DNA of 54,301 bases from Bacteroidia bacterium. Its GTDB lineage: Bacteria; Bacteroidota; Bacteroidia; M30B66. This document shows positions 7,724 through 16,222 of the stretch, in pieces (position 1 is the first letter of the stretch; each line of letters begins with the position of its first letter). Where the stretch lies: positions 1 through 54,301 of the forward strand of contig JAGYKL010000023.1 of the NCBI GenBank assembly GCA_018401705.1, given 5' to 3'. The notes under the pieces were generated by a model, which saw nothing but the letters and a program-made list of their open reading frames with translations, was not told the DNA's origin and made no database searches. The position numbers were made by a program, and so were the translations under genes.

Positions 7724-9835
7724 ATGCGTCAAAAGTCAAGTATTGTTTCCTTAATCTTCATAGCAGTATTGTTAATGCAAACTCTTCAAGCTCAGGTTAA
7801 TTACCCTGAAACCAGAAAAGAATCAGTTTCTGATAATTATCATGGATCTGTTGTTCAGGACCCTTATCGCTGGCTAGAAAACGATACTTCTACAGAAACT
7901 GCCAATTGGGTGCAAGCCCAGAATCAAGTGACAAGAAGTGTTCTGTCTGAAATCACCTTCAGAGATAAAATTCGCGATCGCATCAACGAGCTATTAAACT
8001 ATCCACGTTATTCTGCTCCTTCAAAAGTTGGAGAATACTACATTTTTAGCAAGAATGACGGGCTTCAAAATCAATCAGTAATTTACAAACAAAAAGGATT
8101 GTCAGCAGAACCAGAGGTTCTGCTCGACCCAAATAAAATGTCTGAGAATGGCACTGTTTCAGTCTCTATTTCTGGTTATTCAAATGACCATAAACACTTA
8201 GCCTATTCTGTTAGTCGCGCAGGTAGTGATTGGTCTGAGATGCATATTATGGAAGTTGCTACAGGTAAAGTTCTTGACGATGTTTTGAAATACGTTAAAT
8301 TCTCAGGGGCAGCTTGGGTAGGTGATGGATTCTATTATTCTCGCTATCCCGAACCAACTAAAGGCGGAGAGCTCTCTGATCAAAATCAATTTCATTCAGT
8401 TTATTTTCATCAGCTGGGTCAAGATCAATCAAAAGACCGTTTGATTTACATAGATAAAGTAAATCCACTTAGATATCATTTTTGCTACGCTACAGAAGAT
8501 GAACATTTCCTTTTGCTTTCAATAAGTGAAGGTACCGATGGAAATGAAACATGGTTTAGAGATTTAAAAAAGGGAGAGACTTCATTTAAGCCTTTGCTGT
8601 TTGGTTTTGAACATTCTTCTTCTGTAGTAACAAACGATGGAGACAATCTACTTGTTATTACCAATGTAGATGCGCCAAATTATCGTTTGGTTAGCATTGA
8701 TCCTCAGAATCCACAAAAGGAAAATTGGAAAGATATAATTCCAGAATCAACAGTTTTATTAAAGAGTGTTTCTGCTGCCGGTAAAAAGCTTTTTGCTGAA
8801 TACCTGGTTGATGTAAATACTAAAGTTAAGCGCTATGCTTATGATGGAAATTTTGAACAAGACATCAATCTACCGGGTTTTGGTTCTGCAGGAGGATTTG
8901 GTGGAGAGGAAGATGCCAAAGAGGTGTTTTATACATTTAGCTCTTTCAATTACCCTCCAACAATTTTCAGGTATAATATTGCCAGCGGTAAAAGTGAGGA
9001 GTTTAGAAAGAGTGATGTCAAATTCGATCCTTCTATGTATGAAGTCAAACAAGAATTTGCTACTTCTAAAGACGGAACTAAAGTGCCCATGTTTATTGTC
9101 TATAAAAAGGGCATGGCCAAAGATGGTTCTAATCCTACCTTATTATATGCCTACGGCGGATTTAATGTAAGCCTCGAGCCTTCTTTCAGTGCCTCAAGAA
9201 TTCCGTTTCTTGAAAACGGAGGCGTATATGTTGTTGCCAACTTAAGAGGAGGTGGAGAGTATGGAGAAAACTGGCATAAGGCTGGAATGATGCAGAAAAA
9301 ACAAAATGTTTTTGATGATTTCATAGCTTGTGCAGAGTACCTACAAAACGAGAAATATACTTCAAAGGAAAAACTGGCTATTCAAGGTGGATCAAATGGA
9401 GGATTACTCATTGGAGCTGTTATGACCCAAAGGCCTGAGTTGTTCAAGGTATGCATTCCGCAGGTAGGCGTGATGGATATGCTTCGTTTTCAAAAATTTA
9501 CTGTTGGATGGGGCTGGGTAGATGAATATGGTTCTTCCGATGACCCCGATATGTTTCCTTTTCTTTTAGGTTATTCTCCATTACATAATATAATGAAGAC
9601 AGAATATCCTGCAACACTTGTTATGACAGCCGATCATGACGATAGAGTTGTGCCTGCCCATTCATTCAAATTCATAGCTACTTTGCAGGCAAATCAAACT
9701 GGAATTCAGCCCGTTTTAATTAGAATTGAAACCGATGCCGGGCATGGAGCAGGTACTTCATTAAACAAGTCGGTTGAGCAAATAGCTGACGTATATGCCT
9801 TTATTTTTAAAATGACTAACACACCAATTCAATGA
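7724..9835 (+). CDS. Periplasmic or secreted prolyl oligopeptidase, S9A family
   Basis: Start chosen at ATG 7724, in front of a signal peptide (MRQKSSIVSLIFIAVLLM...LQAQ); an in-frame TTG at 7697 lacks this logic. About 703 residues, the usual family size. The N-terminal 'DPYRWLEND' signature and a beta-propeller (~70-420) are followed by an alpha/beta-hydrolase domain. The catalytic Ser sits in 'GGSNGG' (~557), the Asp in 'ADHDDRVVP' and the His in 'DAGHGAG'. Such enzymes cut short peptides after Pro. The signal peptide puts this one in the periplasm or outside. Its stop codon overlaps the ATG of the next gene (ATGA), which suggests translational coupling to the small cytoplasmic proteins that follow. 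Confidence 0.95.
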   Translation: MRQKSSIVSLIFIAVLLMQTLQAQVNYPETRKESVSDNYHGSVVQDPYRWLENDTSTETANWVQAQNQVTRSVLSEITFRDKIRDRINELLNYPRYSAPSKVGEYYIFSKNDGLQNQSVIYKQKGLSAEPEVLLDPNKMSENGTVSVSISGYSNDHKHLAYSVSRAGSDWSEMHIMEVATGKVLDDVLKYVKFSGAAWVGDGFYYSRYPEPTKGGELSDQNQFHSVYFHQLGQDQSKDRLIYIDKVNPLRYHFCYATEDEHFLLLSISEGTDGNETWFRDLKKGETSFKPLLFGFEHSSSVVTNDGDNLLVITNVDAPNYRLVSIDPQNPQKENWKDIIPESTVLLKSVSAAGKKLFAEYLVDVNTKVKRYAYDGNFEQDINLPGFGSAGGFGGEEDAKEVFYTFSSFNYPPTIFRYNIASGKSEEFRKSDVKFDPSMYEVKQEFATSKDGTKVPMFIVYKKGMAKDGSNPTLLYAYGGFNVSLEPSFSASRIPFLENGGVYVVANLRGGGEYGENWHKAGMMQKKQNVFDDFIACAEYLQNEKYTSKEKLAIQGGSNGGLLIGAVMTQRPELFKVCIPQVGVMDMLRFQKFTVGWGWVDEYGSSDDPDMFPFLLGYSPLHNIMKTEYPATLVMTADHDDRVVPAHSFKFIATLQANQTGIQPVLIRIETDAGHGAGTSLNKSVEQIADVYAFIFKMTNTPIQ

Positions 9836-10314
9836 GCAGAATGGAAGAAGAATTTACAGAAGCCGATTTTTTCACTGCCGATGAGATGTATAAAATAGCA
9901 TCTCTCGTAAATGAAACTATCGCATCGGTTGAATATCATTATTGGGTTAATAATTCTCACGGTCAGAGATTCGAAGTGCTCGATTGGATTACCATACATT
10001 TTCAAAGTGGCGCAAATATTTGGCTTACTGCTGGTGAGAATTCTGATGGTATTAGGCTCCTCGAAGCTGATATTCCTGCATTAGGAAAGAAACTTCATGA
10101 AGAATTTAAAGGCATTGTAGTACTCGAATCTAAAGATGTTACTTCACATAAATTGTGGAAGGAAACCATTGGGAAACCTATCACTCCTTCTCTGATTCAT
10201 CATGAAAATAAAGCATTAAATGATTCTATTGCACTCAAGTTTGAAGGAGCCGATGATCTCGAAATTTTCCTTGGAATTGAAGGTCTTGAAGTTGACTATT
10301 ACGAAGAAGATTAA
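9832..10314 (+). CDS. Uncharacterised cytoplasmic protein (160 aa)
   Basis: The ATG overlaps the stop of the prolyl oligopeptidase gene (ATGA); a second ATG at 9841 is possible. The protein is acidic and has no signal peptide or membrane helix. Recognisable stretches are 'YHYWVNNSHGQRFEVLDWITIHF' (~38-60, written here only as a landmark) and 'EEFKGIVVLESKDV' (~96-110). I know of no function for this type. It is probably co-transcribed with the peptidase upstream and with the DUF2185 gene, which starts two bases after its stop. Confidence 0.8.
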   Translation: MSRMEEEFTEADFFTADEMYKIASLVNETIASVEYHYWVNNSHGQRFEVLDWITIHFQSGANIWLTAGENSDGIRLLEADIPALGKKLHEEFKGIVVLESKDVTSHKLWKETIGKPITPSLIHHENKALNDSIALKFEGADDLEIFLGIEGLEVDYYEED

Positions 10315-10316
10315 CT

Positions 10317-10646
10317 ATGATTAAAAAGAAAAATCATCCCAAAACCGGAGGACCTCTTCAAAAGGTTCTAAATGCCGTTTGTATGGCAAGTGCTCAGGTT
10401 ACTGAAGAAAAATTAAAAGTAGGCTTTATGTACCGCGAACAGCCTGAAGAAGACCTCGACTCTGGCTGGCGCTTTCTCTCGGGAAAGGAAGATGATGCAT
10501 ACTTAGATAATGAGAATAATTATGGTGTGTTTGATGTAGAATTCATCGTGCAACTCGATCCTTTAGTTAGAAATTATATCCACCTGCCGGTGGGAACTGA
10601 ACTCGAGAGAAACGACAATAAATTTGAACATTACACCGAAGATTGA
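10317..10646 (+). CDS. DUF2185 / Imm33-type protein
   Basis: The 109-residue product carries the characteristic DUF2185 core: 'CMASAQVTEEKLKVGFMYRE' (~22-41), 'DSGWRFLSGKEDDAYLDN' (~48-65) and 'GVFDVEFIVQLDP' (~70-82). Proteins of this family occur as predicted immunity proteins (Imm33) in polymorphic toxin loci and also as plain housekeeping-context genes. No toxin-like gene is visible next to it here, so an immunity role is not supported. It lies two bases after the preceding stop, inside the peptidase operon. Confidence 0.85.
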   Translation: MIKKKNHPKTGGPLQKVLNAVCMASAQVTEEKLKVGFMYREQPEEDLDSGWRFLSGKEDDAYLDNENNYGVFDVEFIVQLDPLVRNYIHLPVGTELERNDNKFEHYTED

Positions 10647-10698
10647 TTTTAAACAATCTTTATAAGCATTTCTTGACTTTATTCATAATTATTGTCAA

Positions 10699-10995
10699 AT
10701 GAATCAATATTGCGTGGACTTTGATCTTCCACTCGAATTAACAGAAGAGTTTATTTTACTTGTTCCACAGCAAAGGGAGCAAATAGATGAATTGATGGCC
10801 AATGGAATAATTTTGTCTTATGCCCTTGCCGCTGATCGCTCAAAAGTTTGGGCAACAGTAAATGCAGAGTCACTTGAAGAAGTTCAAGAAATTCTGCATT
10901 CAATGCCTTTGATTCAATTTATGGACCCAACTATTTATGAGTTAGAATTCTATAATGCAACAGGAAATGGATTGCCTGCCATTTCGTTAAACTGA
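10699..10995 (+). CDS. Small dimeric alpha+beta-barrel-like protein (muconolactone isomerase/YciI-like)
   Basis: The product is 98 residues and soluble. The order strand ('YCVDFDLPLELTEEF'), helix ('PQQREQIDELMANGIILSY'), strand ('KVWATVNA'), helix ('SLEEVQEILHSMPL'), strand resembles ferredoxin-like dimeric barrels such as muconolactone isomerase or YciI. The family assignment comes from this pattern only, and no catalytic residues are claimed. It follows the DUF2185 gene by 52 bases and may end the operon; a weak stem (10997-11003 with 11015-11021) lies just after its stop codon. Confidence 0.75.
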   Translation: MNQYCVDFDLPLELTEEFILLVPQQREQIDELMANGIILSYALAADRSKVWATVNAESLEEVQEILHSMPLIQFMDPTIYELEFYNATGNGLPAISLN

Positions 10996-11192
10996 GGATT
11001 ATACATTCAGGTTCTATAATCACCTGCTTTGACTAAACTTTCGATCTCTTACAAAATGAATAATTCATACTGAAATGAATAGAAGAAATTCATTAATAAG
11101 AGAAAGAGATAATAGGAGAAGCATGGTATAATCATTATTCGTTTTTATTCTTGGTTTTTGATTTATTTCCGTTTAATTTTATTAAAACTGAA

Positions 11193-13949
11193 ATGAACCT
11201 AATCATGAAAATACTATCCTTATTCACGCTGCTTTTAAGTTTACCGCACATTATTGTTGCAGATAATGAGTTAGTACTTCAATGGCAAAAACGATTAGCA
11301 AATGAAGTCGGTAATTCATATCTGCAGCTTCACGATGCTATTAATACAGGCAGTTCTCTAATTCTTGCAGGCTCTGCGTCTGATCAATTTGGTTCTTATA
11401 TGTATTTAGCCAATTTCGACTACAATGGTAACAAGCTTTCAGATACACTATTAACCACTGGAGGAAATAGTGCTATCAAACAGTTAATTAAGGATGATTT
11501 GGGGCATATTTATGCCATTGGAACTGAATCTATATCTCCCAATCGTAGCGGTATTCATCTTGTTAAACTAAATAACAACTTTGAGCTGATTGAGAATCAA
11601 CCTTACACTCCAATTGGTCAAAATTCCTTCATTTTCGGCGAAGGAGTAATCTGGCAGAACAATCTCGTAATTTGTGGATATAAAATTGATTCTGATTTTT
11701 TTGAAAGCAGTTTCATAACTCGATTCTCAAACAATCTCGATATCATTTGGGAGCGAGAATATAATCAAGGATTTGTCAATTCGGCAACAGATATTGATGT
11801 TGACAATCAAGGGAACTTTACTGTGGTAGGTTCAGCTAACGATGATTTCTCCTTTTTTGCAATTCACTATGATGAATCAGGCAACTTCTTGTGGCAGTAT
11901 CCTCAATCAGTTTCAATTGATAACTTTAAGGGTTTAAGCGATGTTAAATGCTCTGATGATGGTTTTATTTATGCAGTTGGTTCGCAAGAATCTCAGGATG
12001 AATTATTTGTTTATGAAATAGTTACTCTCAAATTATCAAATGTAGGTGAACTTATATGGCAGCAAAATTATACAAATCAAACAGAGTGTTTTGGGAGTTT
12101 CCTGGAGATAGACAACAATGAAAATGTTTGCGTTGCCGGAAATACTACAGATTTTACTGTCGTAATTCAATACAATTCACTAGGTCAACAACAATGGATT
12201 ACTGCCGCAGCTCCTGACTTGTTTCCATATTCGACTGCTCTCAAGCTAGACGAATCGGGAACTATTTTTATATGTGCTTCTGCTATAGACTCAACAGGGA
12301 TTTACGCTATAAATCAGGATGGTCAAATTGTGTCGGAACTTGTATATCCAGTATCAACTATTGAATCTATTAATAATTTAGTTTTTGAAAATAGTTTGAT
12401 TTTTATCGCAGGCACTGCTTCTGAAGGTTTGAATGGCGTGCTGGCCTCTCTTGAAAATTCAACGCTAAATCAGGTTTTTCTTGAAAGCCCACAAGGAAAT
12501 GGGTTGAGCGACGTGCAACCAGGAGGAATTTCTATTTCATCAAATAACATCTTTGTTTCTTCGGTTACAGAAACAAGCGATTCTCTTTTATTTAATGTTA
12601 CTAAAACTGATTTAAATGGAAATGTAATTTGGGAAAAATCAATCTCTCTCGCAGGATTAATTCCTGGTTTTAATTTTATTAAAACCGATCTGAATAATAA
12701 TGTAATTGGCTATTACCATTCAGCTTCTAATGTTGATGGAGGCAATGTTTATCTCGTAAAATACGACTCTGATGGAAACTTGATATTTAATAATTTATTA
12801 AATTCTTCAGGTTTATGTCTTACAGGTGGTTTAGATATTGACCAAGAAGGGAATATTTACATTGCCGGAGTTAATAATACCGTCAGAAATATGTTTGTTA
12901 GAAAGTACTCTGCCGAAGGCATTCAGCAGTGGGAAACTATTTATCAAAGCCCGGCAAGTACAATTCCAGTATGTAAGCCCTATAAATTAGAATTAAGTAA
13001 TCAAAACAAAATAGTTATTGCAGCATCTCATAGAGGAGAAAATAATGATAATAATTTTCACATATTTCAATTAGATTCTCAAGGTAATATTGAGTGGAAT
13101 CAAGATGTCGCTGATCAAAGTGGTAATTCCAATGAATTTTATGATTTAATTATTCAGTCAGATGGAAAAATACTCGCTCTTGGGGCATCTGCAATTGTTC
13201 AAACCGCTGCTACTATGTTTGACGCAAATGGACAAACTATTTGGACTTTATCAGAACCAAACGCATTCTCTGCAAGGCCTCAAAATGCTGCTATTGATGA
13301 GGATGGTAATACTTACATATTTTATTCTAAAAATGGCTCTTTTACTATCAGAAAAATTAGCCCAACTGGAAATCTGATTTTGGAGCAGGAAATTTCCTTT
13401 AATACATCTGGAACATTTTATTTTCCTCTTGAATGTGAAGTGTTTAACAATCAATTGATAGTTCTTGGGGAGCATACGATTCTACAAGAGAATTATTCAT
13501 TTGGCGTAATTCTTTCTGACAATCTCCAAGTGCAGAGTCATTTTGTAGACTCGCTGCATCCTGTTTCCTTTTCCAAAGCACAATTGTCAGATGCAGGTTC
13601 TTTTTTTGCAATCTATTTAGAAACCAACAACTCAAATTTTACTCCGGCAAATGCAACTTTATTACGTAGATATGACATTGGAACCGTTGGAATAGGAAGT
13701 CACTTAATAAAGGAAAATAATTTGCTTGTATTTCCGAATCCTTCAAATGGTTTTATCACAGTTAGATCTAATTCTTTAATTGAGAAGTGTTCTGTATTTG
13801 ATTTTTCAGGCAAGTTAATACTGGAAATAAACCCTAGTTTGAGTCTTAATAGCGTCGAAATAATTACTAAATCATTTGATAAGGGGCTTTATTTTCTGCT
13901 TACAGAAACAAGAGGTACGCTTTACAGTTCAAGATTTATTGTGAATTAA
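11193..13949 (+). CDS. Secreted propeller-repeat protein with T9SS type A sorting domain
   Basis: The open frame reaches back to 11151, but Met codons at 11193 and 11205 begin the signal peptide (MKILSLFTLLLSLPHIIVA), giving about 918 or 914 residues. Most of the protein is a run of repeats of the type 'D..GN.Y..G' / 'KLDSDGNLIW.Q', for example 'DIDQEGNIYIAGV', 'AIDEDGNTYIFYS' and 'SVDNQGNFTVVG'. These are typical of SBBP/delta-60-like beta-propellers that recount values in Bacteroidota surface proteins. The C-terminus is a sorting domain starting 'LLVFPNPSNGFITV' and ending 'YSSRFIVN'. Ligand unknown. The single gene is flanked by about 200-base spacers on both sides. Confidence 0.85.
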   Translation: MNLIMKILSLFTLLLSLPHIIVADNELVLQWQKRLANEVGNSYLQLHDAINTGSSLILAGSASDQFGSYMYLANFDYNGNKLSDTLLTTGGNSAIKQLIKDDLGHIYAIGTESISPNRSGIHLVKLNNNFELIENQPYTPIGQNSFIFGEGVIWQNNLVICGYKIDSDFFESSFITRFSNNLDIIWEREYNQGFVNSATDIDVDNQGNFTVVGSANDDFSFFAIHYDESGNFLWQYPQSVSIDNFKGLSDVKCSDDGFIYAVGSQESQDELFVYEIVTLKLSNVGELIWQQNYTNQTECFGSFLEIDNNENVCVAGNTTDFTVVIQYNSLGQQQWITAAAPDLFPYSTALKLDESGTIFICASAIDSTGIYAINQDGQIVSELVYPVSTIESINNLVFENSLIFIAGTASEGLNGVLASLENSTLNQVFLESPQGNGLSDVQPGGISISSNNIFVSSVTETSDSLLFNVTKTDLNGNVIWEKSISLAGLIPGFNFIKTDLNNNVIGYYHSASNVDGGNVYLVKYDSDGNLIFNNLLNSSGLCLTGGLDIDQEGNIYIAGVNNTVRNMFVRKYSAEGIQQWETIYQSPASTIPVCKPYKLELSNQNKIVIAASHRGENNDNNFHIFQLDSQGNIEWNQDVADQSGNSNEFYDLIIQSDGKILALGASAIVQTAATMFDANGQTIWTLSEPNAFSARPQNAAIDEDGNTYIFYSKNGSFTIRKISPTGNLILEQEISFNTSGTFYFPLECEVFNNQLIVLGEHTILQENYSFGVILSDNLQVQSHFVDSLHPVSFSKAQLSDAGSFFAIYLETNNSNFTPANATLLRRYDIGTVGIGSHLIKENNLLVFPNPSNGFITVRSNSLIEKCSVFDFSGKLILEINPSLSLNSVEIITKSFDKGLYFLLTETRGTLYSSRFIVN

Positions 13950-14120
13950 AGTTAATCACCGATTTTCAATCGTAGCAGATAAGTATTTTGAGCTTTAAAC
14001 AGGTAGAGTAATTATTTAATGCTCAATCAACTATATTTTAATTTCTTCTATCAATTTCAATCAGAAATTATTTTTCCGACATTTATTGGTACTAAATAAT
14101 TAGTGGCTGTGATGCAGCTT

Positions 14121-15200
14121 TTAGAAGGGATCAGAATAGTTAGGATTATTTATCAGCTCATGGTCGGTAAGCGTTTTAAGAAAGGCAACTAAAGCGGCTT
14201 TGTCATCGTTACTTAGAATAAGGCCATTATAAGGCAGCTGCTGTTGAAAAGAGCCATCTAAGGTTGATGATTGCTTCACTAAATCATAATGGTCTATAAC
14301 TTCCTCTAGGGTTGAAAATCTGCCATCGTGCATGTATGGAGGGCTTAATGCAATATTTCTTAGTGAAGTAACTTTGAACTTTCCCTTGTCGGCTGCAATG
14401 CCAGTAACGGCTTGTCTTCCAATGTCAGTCATTTCTGCGTCAGTATCCAAACCATTATTCATATATCTGTCATTTTCGAAATTAGCACCTCCATGACAAT
14501 GCTGACAGTCGGCACCACTTTGGTCAGGAAATGAGGGATTAAATTCCTGAAAGAACAAGAATCGACCTCTTTCTTCTTGCTCAGTAAAACTTGCATTTCC
14601 AGCCAAATACTTATCGTATTTAGAATTCTTGGAAATAATAGAATTCATAAACTGCTCCATGGCAAGTGAAATTCGTTCTGATGAGATTTCTTTGGTTCCA
14701 AAAGCTCTTTCGAATTGTTCAGGATAAATAGAGCTATTATTTAATTTGGAAATCACATTAGGCAATGTTTCATCCATTTCAAGGGCATCCTGAATAGGCA
14801 TAAGTGATTGATGTCTTAATAAATCTGCTCTGCCATCCCAAAAATAGTGATTGGTATTCCAGGCCATGTTGAAAATAGCCATCGCCTGTCTACCACCCGG
14901 CAAACCATCAACACCGAGAGAGAATCTATTTACATCTGAAAATGCATGTTCTTGCTGATGGCAGCTTCCGCATGAAATGCTATTATCTCTTGAAAGCATT
15001 TTTTCATAAAATAACATTCTTCCAAGTTTAACTCCCTGAACAGAGAGCTTGTTATCTTCATGAATATCCGGAGAAGGAAAGTTGCCATATTCAAATACAT
15101 ACGGCTCATTTTGACCTATTCGATCAATGTCTATTATTTCTGATTCCTTGCATGATGCTAATATCAATAGCACTAAGAGAGATATGATTAAATCCTTCAT
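14121..15200 (-). CDS. Lipoprotein di-haem cytochrome c peroxidase / MbnH-like
   Basis: The product has 359 residues and a lipoprotein signal with lipobox LASC (Cys17), so it is probably anchored in the periplasm or outer membrane. There are two CxxCH haem sites: 'SCGSCHQQ' at ~76-83 and 'DCQHCHGG' at ~230. Conserved peroxidase/MauG-family signatures include 'GRMLFYEKMLSRDNSISCGSC', 'FKVTSLRNIALSPPYMHDGRF' and 'LEEVIDHY'. It is the last gene of a leftward operon with an MbnP-like gene and another di-haem gene; its ATG overlaps the stop of the latter (ATGA). Family knowledge: MbnH oxidises a Trp in MbnP to kynurenine to build a copper site. Which of the two paralogues does this here is unknown; classical H2O2 reduction remains possible. 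Confidence 0.88.
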   Translation of the reverse strand: MKDLIISLLVLLILASCKESEIIDIDRIGQNEPYVFEYGNFPSPDIHEDNKLSVQGVKLGRMLFYEKMLSRDNSISCGSCHQQEHAFSDVNRFSLGVDGLPGGRQAMAIFNMAWNTNHYFWDGRADLLRHQSLMPIQDALEMDETLPNVISKLNNSSIYPEQFERAFGTKEISSERISLAMEQFMNSIISKNSKYDKYLAGNASFTEQEERGRFLFFQEFNPSFPDQSGADCQHCHGGANFENDRYMNNGLDTDAEMTDIGRQAVTGIAADKGKFKVTSLRNIALSPPYMHDGRFSTLEEVIDHYDLVKQSSTLDGSFQQQLPYNGLILSNDDKAALVAFLKTLTDHELINNPNYSDPF

Positions 15201-16105
15201 TTTTTAAAATCTTTTTTATTGATGAATTCTAAGTCACTTAGTGACCTAAGAAACGCAACTAAATCAGCTTTTTCCTGATTACTCAGGTTGAGTGGCTTTA
15301 AAAAAGAACTTTTATTTATTTGGTTTTTTCCACCTGAATTATAATGTTCAACTACATCTTCGAGTGTTCCCAAAGAACCATCATGCATGTAAGGAGCTGT
15401 AAATGCAATATTCCTTAAAGTTGGCACTTTGAATTTTCCAATATCTTCCTGGTTTTGAGTTAATCTGAAGCGACCAGATTCATTATATTGCTCATACAAA
15501 CCATTATTCTCGAAATTGTAATTACTAAAGTTAAATCCGCTGTGGCATGAAGAACAATTAGTCTTATCACTCATGAATAATTGCATTCCCCTTACTTCAC
15601 TTGCACCGAATTTTGCTTCTGACTTACCTTGAATAAATTTGTCGTACTCAGAGTTACCACTTATTAATGTGCGCTCAAAGTTGGCAAGGGCTCTAGTAAT
15701 AACAAATGCATCAGGGTCGCGCTTATATGCATATTGCGCCGCTTTTTCATAAAAAGGAATCTTTTTAAGTGTGTCAGCTATGAATACGATATTATTATTA
15801 AATTCATTATGCTCCTGAATGGGAACCAATACCTGCATTTCAAGTGTAGGAACTCCTCCTGCTCTTGTAAAATAAGGATTGTACCCAATATTAGTTAAGG
15901 TTGGCGAGTTGCTGGTTCCTTCCTGGTTTTCATCTCCTAAACTTAAGGCAGCATTATCTGCAAAGGCAAATTCTGTTTTATGACAAGAACTGCAACTTGT
16001 TTTACCACTTTTAGAAAGTATAGGGTCATAGAATAAAGCTTTGCCCAGCTCCCAACGCGCTTTTGTATATTCATTTCCATCCGGAAATTCCATTTTTAAA
16101 ATCAC
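15197..16105 (-). CDS. Di-haem cytochrome c peroxidase / MbnH-like, N-terminus frameshifted
   Basis: This frame (GTG at 16105) lacks an export signal, although its two haem sites ('TSCSSCHKTEF' at ~36-46 and 'NCSSCHSGF' at ~185) need periplasmic assembly. The missing N-terminus lies just upstream in another frame (16102-16221). Restoring one base near 16125 joins them as '...SEEDFLINPKV'. The rest is family-typical: 'GKALFYDPILSKSGKTSCSSC', 'FKVPTLRNIAFTAPYMHDGS' and 'LEDVVEHYNSGG'. The joined protein would be about 340 residues. Placed directly between the MbnP-like gene (one base away once joined) and a second di-haem gene, it is the best candidate for the MbnH partner of MbnP. Confidence 0.85.
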   Translation of the reverse strand: MILKMEFPDGNEYTKARWELGKALFYDPILSKSGKTSCSSCHKTEFAFADNAALSLGDENQEGTSNSPTLTNIGYNPYFTRAGGVPTLEMQVLVPIQEHNEFNNNIVFIADTLKKIPFYEKAAQYAYKRDPDAFVITRALANFERTLISGNSEYDKFIQGKSEAKFGASEVRGMQLFMSDKTNCSSCHSGFNFSNYNFENNGLYEQYNESGRFRLTQNQEDIGKFKVPTLRNIAFTAPYMHDGSLGTLEDVVEHYNSGGKNQINKSSFLKPLNLSNQEKADLVAFLRSLSDLEFINKKDFKK

Positions 16106-16221
16106 CTTCGGGTTGATGAGAAAATCTCTTCGCTAAATGGAATCAAAGGAATATCCTTTCCATCCGCAAAGAAAATAGCAGAAATGCCAATTAATAAAAG
16201 GATATTCCTTGATTTATTCAT
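16102..16221 (-). pseudogene. Signal-peptide fragment of the frameshifted MbnH-like gene
   Basis: Starting at ATG 16221, one base after the MbnP stop codon, 39 codons encode a basic start and a hydrophobic segment (MNKSRNILLLIGISAIFF) and then stop at 16102. The frame overlaps the downstream di-haem frame by four bases. This is almost certainly the true N-terminus of that gene, with one base lost near 16124-16126 (GAGAT instead of GAGGAT on the leftward strand). Confidence 0.75.
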
Positions 16222-16222
16222 C

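Noticed and set aside
10317-10646. DUF2185 protein as immunity partner of a toxin system
   Set aside because: No toxin-like, Rhs, PAAR or LXG gene is adjacent; the neighbours are a peptidase and small housekeeping-type proteins.
10997-11021. 7-bp inverted repeat GATTATA/TATAATC as a terminator
   Set aside because: The stem is short and AT-only and no T run follows, so it is expected by chance in such AT-rich spacers.
11170-11190. TTTAATTTTATTAAAAC near the start of the 11.2-kb gene recurring at about 12670
   Set aside because: The match is a single low-complexity AT-rich stretch, encoding 'FNFIKT' by chance in both places, with no wider repeat around it.
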